Shown: piece by piece, positions 57,296-64,000 of the stretch
Layout: the number at the start of each line of letters is the position of its first letter
Position numbering within the stretch: position 1 is the first letter of the stretch
Assembly (NCBI GenBank): GCA_958510875.1
Contig: OY294068.1
Location: 158,942,388-159,006,387 of the forward strand
DNA length: 64,000 nucleotides
Direction: 5' to 3'
Source: Endomychus coccineus
Lineage: Eukaryota; Arthropoda; Insecta; Coleoptera; Endomychidae
Position numbers and translations under genes: made by a program
The notes under the pieces: generated by a model
Told to the model about the DNA's origin: nothing
Seen by the model: only the letters and a program-made list of their open reading frames with translations
Database searches by the model: none

Positions 57296-58283
57296 TTGTC
57301 ATGACCTCCAGTCACTGCATTCGATGAATAAAATCAGTTATTGAGTCTTGGACGAAACGTGTAAGTTAAATTATTTGTTTCGTCGAGTTGCTTTGAAGCT
57401 AGTAAAGAAGTTAAGAATAAATGAAATATACGCTATAATATGCAATTTCCGTTAAAATATGCAAAAAAAATTACAACTCTGCCAATTTATGCAAAGTTTG
57501 CATATATACACATGATGCAGAAAATCCATGCTTCAGTTATAAGTAATTTATATAATTTAGAAAAGTTGATTACTCGGATTACTCTCTGCAGCCGCTCAGT
57601 CGATTCATCATGAAATAATATCATGATAGATACTATTAATAGAGATTGTTGAAAATTGCCAAACCTCTTCTGATTGCATTTCAACAGAATTAATTTCAGA
57701 ATAATGTGATATTATAAAATCCAAATACCAAATTTTATAAAACACGTTTACAAACTAACTAATTGACCCACAGACATATATAAACATATGGCTTTATGGT
57801 TTTCTTATGTTAATTTCAATACAGAGGGTCTGCATTCTGAAGAATTATCAAAATTAGTTTCTAGCAGTTGTAGTATAAATTGTAATTTATAATACAGATA
57901 CAGTAACCGTATTGACAGGTAATTTGTCATTACATACTCTATTGAACGCGTTTGGAGATCGGCATTCAATTCAAGAATGATTTCATCGTCACACCGAAGA
58001 ACAATAATATCAGCGCTGAAACATACCTACCTCATCAATATACTAGCGGGCGCGATTCGGCACGAGCTTCAGAGGTATTTACCAGGTGGTTAAGTAAAGG
58101 CAGCTGTCAGCTAATTCGAAAGCAGTTGTATCACGCACCGCCCGGGTCATTTCAAGGGTGTCGCCCCCGCAAGAGCGTGACTCACTCAACGTTATATCGT
58201 CCTATCTCTCTCTAGCATACACACAGAATTTCATCTTACATAAAGGACTCACATAGTCACATATGCTTCCTTATCGTCCATAC
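57296..58283. other. No recognisable gene
   Basis: Non-coding. A GC-richer patch at 58040-58190 has no recognisable content. Confidence 0.45.
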
Positions 58284-58340
58284 CAGCGGCTCTCAATTGG
58301 TGCACCATGAAACATCGTATCGACAACTATAAATGTCCCA
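58284..58340 (+). repeat. hAT-like terminus
   Basis: CAGCGGCTCTCAATTGGTGC followed by ACCATG is the type of end seen in animal hAT elements. A similar end in the opposite orientation is at 62695-62714. Confidence 0.45.
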
Positions 58341-58845
58341 GTTGAAGAGATAAACATAACGTCTGTTTCTATAAATGAGCAGAAATATAAACTCCGACCT
58401 TAAATGTAAAAAGTCAAGGCAAGTATAATTTCGACTTTTCTGACATATCGATCTAGGATGCAGCATTTTACCTTATACTAAGACACCTTGAGGAAGAAAT
58501 CACTATAATAAAGGTGACCAAGATAACTGGAATGTACTTCGAATCATTTTCATCAGAAATTCATTCTTCATAAAACTCTTTGGTAACCGAATCAGGAAAT
58601 ATGAGGTGAAATTCTTGAACTATGCTACTCCACTACAATTATTTACTATTATGCGTTTGATAATTCAGGTATTCAATATATATTATTCGAGTACCATGGC
58701 CAAACTTCACTCAATCTTGTATTATGTAAATGATATAGAATAATTATTAGTTGATTTCAAAATCAAGAAATTGGATAAGGAAACAGCACATTGAAAATAT
58801 TACAAATACCACCAGCTCTCTCATTCAACTCAAGAGCTTTACTGA
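58341..58845. other. No recognisable gene
   Basis: Non-coding. Confidence 0.45.
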
Positions 58846-58849
58846 AAGA

Positions 58850-59230
58850 TTCAAGATTACGACAACTTTCTTACAAGATTCTTTAGACAAATCGAAAAAT
58901 TGGAATTAAAATTTGAAGTTGTGATAATCATTGGAATCTTTCTAGCCCGACGTTGATCAAATCCTATCTCCTAAAAATATTGAAATTCACTAGTATTAAT
59001 GGCATCAAATCGGTTTGTTTTCATAATACTTCAGGAGTTCTCAAGGTTCTCATTTGGGACCTCTCTTCTTCATAATTTACATCAATAATTTGGGCATTTG
59101 TTTCCCACATTCAGAGTTTGAGTTGAAAGCGGACAGCTTGGAAGTGTACAAAAGAATTCGTAGCATTGATGATTGTCTTGACTTACAAGCCGACTTCGAT
59201 AGACTGTTGTGAAAATAATAGTTTGCTTGT
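58850..59230 (+). pseudogene. LINE reverse transcriptase palm fragment
   Basis: Reads in shifted frames LKFTSINGIKSVCFHNTSGV, then a QGSHLGPLLFIIYINNLGIC-type block, SHSEFELKADSLEV-type text and YKRIRSIDDCLDLQADFDRL. This is the palm of a CR1/Jockey-like LINE. The catalytic box, normally F/Y-A-D-D, reads KADS. The fragment is followed by AT-rich sequence. Confidence 0.72.
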
Positions 59231-59496
59231 GAATTAAGCAAAATATAAATATATAACATTCAGCAGAAACCTCAATTTAATTAAACATAATTCTTAATAA
59301 TTATCATTATTAAAAATCGGTAATGAGCCGAAGTAGAATACCTATTTTAGGCTCAATTACTAAAAATACAGTGTCCAAAGTTGTGAAGTAATACATATAG
59401 GAACAATTATTTGTATATAAATCGGATCACAATAAAGATTAACAATTATTTTTTGTATAACAGAACAACTAGCCACTGGAGAGGAAAATACAAGCT

Positions 59497-60327
59497 TTAC
59501 GTTGATATTTTTAATTTGTCATAACGATTTTTGAAGGCGTTAACTGACGTAGCACACACCACACCACAAGGGAGTTTATTCCAAACAGAAAAAATTCTGT
59601 TAGCAAGGAAGCCCTGGCGTGACTTCGATTTGAAGCGTTCCTTTTTAAGTTTCCAATCGTGACCTCTCAAACTTTGATCCTGGTTAAGACTGAGTAGGTG
59701 ATTTAAATTGCACTCGAGTAAACCATTTAAAATACGATAGGTCAGGATCACACCTCCTCTAAGTCGACGTTCCATAAATGTTGGTGCGTTCAGAATGCTA
59801 AGACTTTCTTCGTAACACGGTCTGTGAACGCCAAATCGAATTCGAGTAGCATAGCGTTGTACAGACTCCAAAGTCTTTGCATCACGAAACCAGTCGATAC
59901 TCCAAACCGGGCCAGCGAACTCAAGAATGGTGCATGTATATGTGGTATGAAGGTTATAGAAGTCATGAGGGGAAATTTTGTGAAATGCCTTAGTGAGTAT
60001 GTAAATAGAAGTTTTTGCTTTTTTTGCTACTTTGTTTATGGGCTGTCCAAGATACTCGTGCTCGGTCACCGTCTTCAATTGAATATCATTCAATTTGTAA
60101 ATGCTGTGAGGGTTATGCTTTTCAATGTGCAATACAATACACTTTTGAATATTGACAGGAATCTTCCATAATCTACACCAGATCGATATTTGGTTTAAAT
60201 ATTTTTGAAGAAATTTGTATTTTCTCATTTGTGGGATGTTTCGATCAAGCAATAAATATGGTTCTAGACCTGATTCATATCCTATTTCTTGATATACGAT
60301 GGAACGTACATTAAAACATGATTTCAT
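59497..60327 (-). CDS. LINE ORF2 C-terminal part, longest open frame here
   Basis: A 276-codon uninterrupted frame. From about residue 40 it is the end of a CR1/Jockey-like reverse transcriptase and thumb: YLNQISIWCRLWKIPVNIQK, then VTEHEYLGQPIN, FYNLHTTYTCTILEFAGPVW, LESVQRYATRIRFG, the LRGHDWKLKKERFKSK region, and the closing IFSVWNKLPCGVVCATSVNA-FKNRYDKL block. The stop at 59497 is the natural ORF end. The catalytic FADD box should lie just upstream but is missing, so the element is 5'-truncated. The first 40 residues do not align with the family. The absence of stops over 830 bases suggests a fairly recent insertion. Nothing indicates a host gene. Confidence 0.85.
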   Translation of the reverse strand: MKSCFNVRSIVYQEIGYESGLEPYLLLDRNIPQMRKYKFLQKYLNQISIWCRLWKIPVNIQKCIVLHIEKHNPHSIYKLNDIQLKTVTEHEYLGQPINKVAKKAKTSIYILTKAFHKISPHDFYNLHTTYTCTILEFAGPVWSIDWFRDAKTLESVQRYATRIRFGVHRPCYEESLSILNAPTFMERRLRGGVILTYRILNGLLECNLNHLLSLNQDQSLRGHDWKLKKERFKSKSRQGFLANRIFSVWNKLPCGVVCATSVNAFKNRYDKLKIST

Positions 60328-60895
60328 CGAGTGTTCTATGATTCAGTTGCAAAGGCAAAGCCGTTCAGTCGATGAAAGTTGTAAAAGAAATAAGGAACTA
60401 GCAGTTTCACTCAAATGAGTTCAAAGACTGCTTTGAGAGCAAGCAAGATGACATTCATAACACAAGGTAATTCTTCAATGCTTTGAAGATCTCTCAGAAG
60501 CTGCACCAATGGGGATGAAAAAGGGTTTCAATCTGTAAAGTTACACGTTTTTCACAGATCTATATTCACGTGACCTCTACATAACAGATATGTCGGATTA
60601 AGACAGCTCGAAATGCTTACATGACAGACAGGTCATAGAATGACAGATCATACATTGAAAGCCGCGATGCCGCGAAGTAATACCCCAACGGCGGACGAAG
60701 CCGGCGATCACAAACTATTGTAGGATAACCAAACTATTCGAAAAAAGACCCTTGTTAACGTTTCGCAATAAGAAGTTTATCATAGCATGGTACATTTTGT
60801 CTTTTCTATCAGTAAAATAAATGAAGTGGAAGAATATTTGATGAAATTTCATAATATCGCTGAGAAAAGATTTTTAGGATGAAATTTCACTTCCA
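60328..60895. other. No recognisable gene
   Basis: Non-coding. Confidence 0.45.
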
Positions 60896-60899
60896 ATTA

Positions 60900-61315
60900 T
60901 AGTTTTGTTAGAAATACTTCTTCAGGAAAGCAGATCACACAGTCCCTAGTTGGGTACAACTATCATTCCTATGAAATTTTCCCATATCTTTGGTCGGTAT
61001 CACCACCAACAGCACCCTGCCATGTAACGATCATGTGAGGTTCATGGCAAGAACTGCTCAACAAAAATTCAGTTTCCTATTCGATACCAAAAGCTACTTT
61101 ACATCCCAGCAGCTCCTCATAATCTACATAGCACAGATGCTACCTGTCCTGGAGTAAAATTCACATGTTGAATTTAGCATTTTTCTATTAAACTGCCAAG
61201 TTGTAGACTTCTTTTCCTAGTGAGGTATCTCCTTATGTCTATAACCTCCAAGCTTTCATGAAACTTTCGTAGAACATTAAATGTTGTACTCTCATGAAGT
61301 ATAAAAAAACTTGTC
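60900..61315 (+). pseudogene. LINE family L1 copy D (thumb and 3' end)
   Basis: A short copy of the same family as 11780-13960. It has the thumb region (GTACAACTATCATTCCTATG; the ACCAACAGCACCCTGCCATG stretch is shared with copies A and C), ACATCCCAGCAGCTCCTCAT, and the CCTGGAGTAAAATTCACATG segment, then the 3' end (CCTCCAAGCTTTCATGA and GTACTCTCATGAAGTATA). Strongly 5'-truncated with stops. Confidence 0.8.
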
Positions 61316-62060
61316 AAATGAATATAATCATATTTTTAAAACTTTATTTCAAGTTAAATCGGTCTTATTATTTCTTGACAAATATTTAGCATCCAAAAAG
61401 AAATACTCTTCTCCTATGGATAGCTACATTCAGATGGAGGAGTTTGTAAAGCAAATTATAATCTAGATTACGAATCACCTAGGAGATTGAAATGGGTTAT
61501 CAATTCTGCTAGGTACCTACTTAAATTCATAAATCTGTAGTTGATCGTTAAAAATCTGTTGCGACATATGTGATATCGATTCAACGCATAGATGATTCAT
61601 TAATAATAAAAGAAATTTCACATAAAAAGGGTATATTTGATATTCATAGGATTAAGCATACACACTTCTCAGGATATGTTACATAATAAATATTTGTCAA
61701 GATATAATAAGATCATAATGACTTTTACACTTCAGTTATTCTCATGATGATGACAAAAGGCGAAATGTATACATTTAGGTAATAAATTGAACACTTACCT
61801 AGTGTCTAATTTGCGTATATTATTTTCAACAATTTTCTACCAGGTAGCGACAGTAAAATAGGAAGATCTACCGTATGGCATCATATATGTTGTATCGACA
61901 ATAACTTTTAGCCATGTTTGCAATATGGCATCGGTTGTTAAGACACTAGCTAACAATCCGGGGAACGTAAATTGAGTCCTATTTCCATATTCCTACGTCA
62001 ATTCAGTCCCACTGATAAAATCAAACTACGTAAATTGGGTTCCGGGGTTTCAATATAATT
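61316..62060. other. No recognisable gene
   Basis: Non-coding. The ACGTAAATTGAGTCC text near 61970 has an inverted, imperfect echo near 62440. Confidence 0.4.
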
Positions 62061-62064
62061 CTTA

Positions 62065-62310
62065 GAAAAGAGAGTGTTAAGATTAGCGCGAATACAACAT
62101 TTGCATTCCATATGAACGTAGTTAGGTTACTAGGTCAAGTTAGGTTAGGTTAGGTTGGTTTGGGTTACAAACACAGGTGACACAATAAACATTCATTATT
62201 ATTATGAGAGTGTTAAGATTATCGAGATTACAATATTTACATTCTATATCAACCACGAGGTAAGGTTAGGTTAAAAACAAAGGGGGTACAATGAACAATC
62301 ATTATTGCTT
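62065..62310 (+). repeat. Two-unit tandem repeat with TTAGG runs
   Basis: Two related units starting AGAGTGTTAAGATTA (about 62070 and 62206), each with AATACAACATTTGCATTC-type text, a GGTTAGGTT run and an ACAATGAACAATCATT-type end. The first unit has GTTAGGTTAGGTTAGGTT at 62139-62156, the insect telomere-type pentamer. Confidence 0.75.
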
Positions 62311-62690
62311 ATTGTGCAAATACTTGCGTACAGAAAGTTGGTTGATTTAGGCAGCAGGTACTACATGTTAATTGTCTGACCTGATAACCAGGTACATACA
62401 TGGGGGTCAGTTTAACTTAAAAAGACCCGGGACTGAACATAGAAGCCAGACTGAATTCACGTCGCCACCTAACCATCAACTGAATTCAGTTGTTGAATTA
62501 AAGTAACGGTTGTCATGACTCTGAAAAGCACTATGGTTTTCTCGTATCATGTTATCCCTATTCTTTCTCAATAACAATTCTTTTCCTATACTAACCATGG
62601 TAGGTATATTGTTCTGTAATATAATTGTAGTTGAGTAAGTATGCCAGTATTGAATTGAAGAGAAATTAATTATAGCCAGCTGTGTTTGTG
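62311..62690. other. No recognisable gene
   Basis: Non-coding. Confidence 0.45.
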
Positions 62691-62694
62691 ATTA

Positions 62695-62714
62695 GAAGGG
62701 GTTGAGAGCCGCTG
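62695..62714 (-). repeat. hAT-like terminus (inverted)
   Basis: AAGGGGTTGAGAGCCGCTG is the complement of a CAGCGGCTCTCAACC-type hAT end. Confidence 0.4.
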
Positions 62715-63279
62715 GTCACTCTACACTCCCCGTCACACTGTTCTAATTTGTTTCATTTGTTTCATGTTTCGCTCAAGTTGGGAACTTGTAGCAATGCTGT
62801 CGACATTAAGCCGCTCTATTACAGAAGGCTTTTCGTTCGGCGAAATGATTAAAAGGTCACTTCTGCATCCTTACGTACCTGGAACAAAGAAAATACTATC
62901 AGTTTCATTATAGTTCTTGTAATAAATCAGCATGGAACCAAATAAAGTAGAACTGATCGTTCGTTGGTTTAACTGGCCGTCTCAATGTCAAGTTTATCAC
63001 GTTTCTGAAGTACTCTTATTCAAAGAAAAATAATATATTTCCATTCAAATTTATTACTAACCACTGCGAAACAGGTGTCAAAAGGTTTTTTTTGCTCATC
63101 CTGTACATGTTAAATCACAAAAAGATGCAATATCTCAATAGTTTTCTAACATCCCATATATTTTCCGTAATTTTGGACATCTTCACTTTTAAGATTGAAT
63201 GAGTTAATTGTTATTATGAAGTAAACAGAATCGTTAATATGCAATTGACTGACAAGCGGATAGACACTGCAATAGATGA
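62715..63279. other. No recognisable gene
   Basis: Non-coding. Confidence 0.45.
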
Positions 63280-63365
63280 CTACTAGGAACAACTAGTGTT
63301 CCTCAGAGATATGTCTTGGCACCAACCATGTTTCTGCTCTTGTCATTTTTTCACACTTAGTCCTT
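63280..63365 (+). pseudogene. LINE family L1 scrap E
   Basis: About 60 bases reading TSVPQRYVLAPTMFLL, the VPQG-x-VLAPTLF-LL palm block of the L1 family with Gly replaced by Arg. Nothing else of the element is readable. Confidence 0.5.
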
Positions 63366-64000
63366 CAATTACTCTGCTTGGAAGGCAACGGTACATTCAT
63401 GTGAATCTGTTATGTTTATAGATGATTTTAGATCAACAATTGATCTTCCAAGTATTGGTCAAACATTTTCTACAAAATTTTGAAATCTGTTTAACAAAAA
63501 TTAAGTCTTTTCGACTCCATCACTTGTTTATTAGGTCTTGAATGAGACATTTTCAGACGAATTACAAATGGAATCTGATCCGCTATCAAATATGCTCCAA
63601 TTACATACTTACAGCACTATTTTCAATGTATATTTCAAGTGAGAGAAGGCGGTATTTCTAAAGTGATAATTTGTAAAAGAATTTAGTAGTGTTGTTTAGT
63701 GTTACTGAAAAAATCTTATATCGCAACAATATCAATATTTAATTAACTTGTACGTTATATAAGATAATGCAGTTTGTATAATGAATAATTATTAATAATG
63801 AAATGATTATTATTTTAAAATACATTTGCTTGCGCTCGTTAAAAGACGGAAGCTTTCGGTATATATTTTATTAGGCAAAATGCCTTTATCTCCATGTTCC
63901 TGCCTGTTCTGGAAAGAAATATGCGTCTTCTGCATATAAATCCGATCTTTAATAACTATATCATAAACTTGGATAGAATTCAGCTTTTACACAACATTTT
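63366..64000. other. No recognisable gene
   Basis: AT-rich, no supported feature. Confidence 0.5.

Noticed and set aside
58040..58190. GC-richer patch as a possible tRNA or exon
   Set aside because: No cloverleaf, A/B box or recognisable protein could be drawn.
1..64000. CRISPR arrays, operons, bacterial promoters or terminators
   Set aside because: The content is clearly animal transposable elements; no regular spacer-repeat array or gene clusters exist.

Overview
The window looks like repeat-dominated nuclear DNA from an arthropod, most likely an insect. It is AT-rich, has no operon-like gene packing and no long open frames, and is crowded with decayed animal transposable elements: mariner, hAT, P-type, Penelope-like, CR1/Jockey-like LINEs and BEL/Pao. 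A short TTAGG run near 62.1 kb fits the common insect telomere repeat. I recognise no single-copy host gene and no tRNA or rRNA gene. Every coding piece I can assign belongs to a mobile element, and most are broken by stops, frameshifts, deletions or lost catalytic residues.

Layout. 0-4.5 kb: mostly featureless, with a Helitron/Pif1-like helicase scrap, a hAT-like terminus and an AT hairpin. 4.5-6.8 kb: a complete but dead Tc1/mariner-superfamily element with about 600-bp terminal inverted repeats (TIRs). 7-10 kb: a LINE reverse-transcriptase scrap and a hAT transposase scrap. 11.8-20.6 kb: four truncated copies of one LINE family and a 1.7-kb foldback element. 22.5-23.6 kb: a dead mariner. 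24.5-29.1 kb: a cluster of Penelope-like elements (PLEs), with two direct copies, one of them split by a head-to-head inverted pair carrying GIY-YIG endonuclease domains. 29.3-31 kb: a small foldback element and two RNase H-bearing LINE tails. 32.7-33.7 kb: another PLE. 34.0-35.6 kb: a foldback element. 36.9-38.2 kb: a second mariner of the same family. 39.6-40.7 kb: an internally deleted LINE. 41.6-44.7 kb: two more foldback elements. 45.8-46.9 kb: a P-type element with a THAP domain and a perfect 8-bp target duplication. 46.9-49.0 kb: a hAT element with a perfect 8-bp duplication nested in a small MITE. 50.5-52.7 kb: BEL/Pao gag-protease remains. 53.8-55.7 kb: two further TIR elements with perfect 8-bp duplications. 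56-64 kb: LINE scraps, a roughly 140-bp tandem array and short repeats.

The most interesting signals are these. (1) Two sequences in the 3' regions of two different PLEs (26899-26941 and 33565-33604) fit the hammerhead ribozyme fold with all three stems, sharing an unusual extra U before stem II, with decayed relatives nearby. (2) The nested and inverted PLE architecture. (3) A recurring roughly 20-base motif around GGTCGCTGATCACGATTCC shared by otherwise different non-coding foldback and tandem elements. (4) Small TIR elements that can be delimited to the base by intact target-site duplications. All calls were made by eye from the sequence; family names below superfamily level are tentative.
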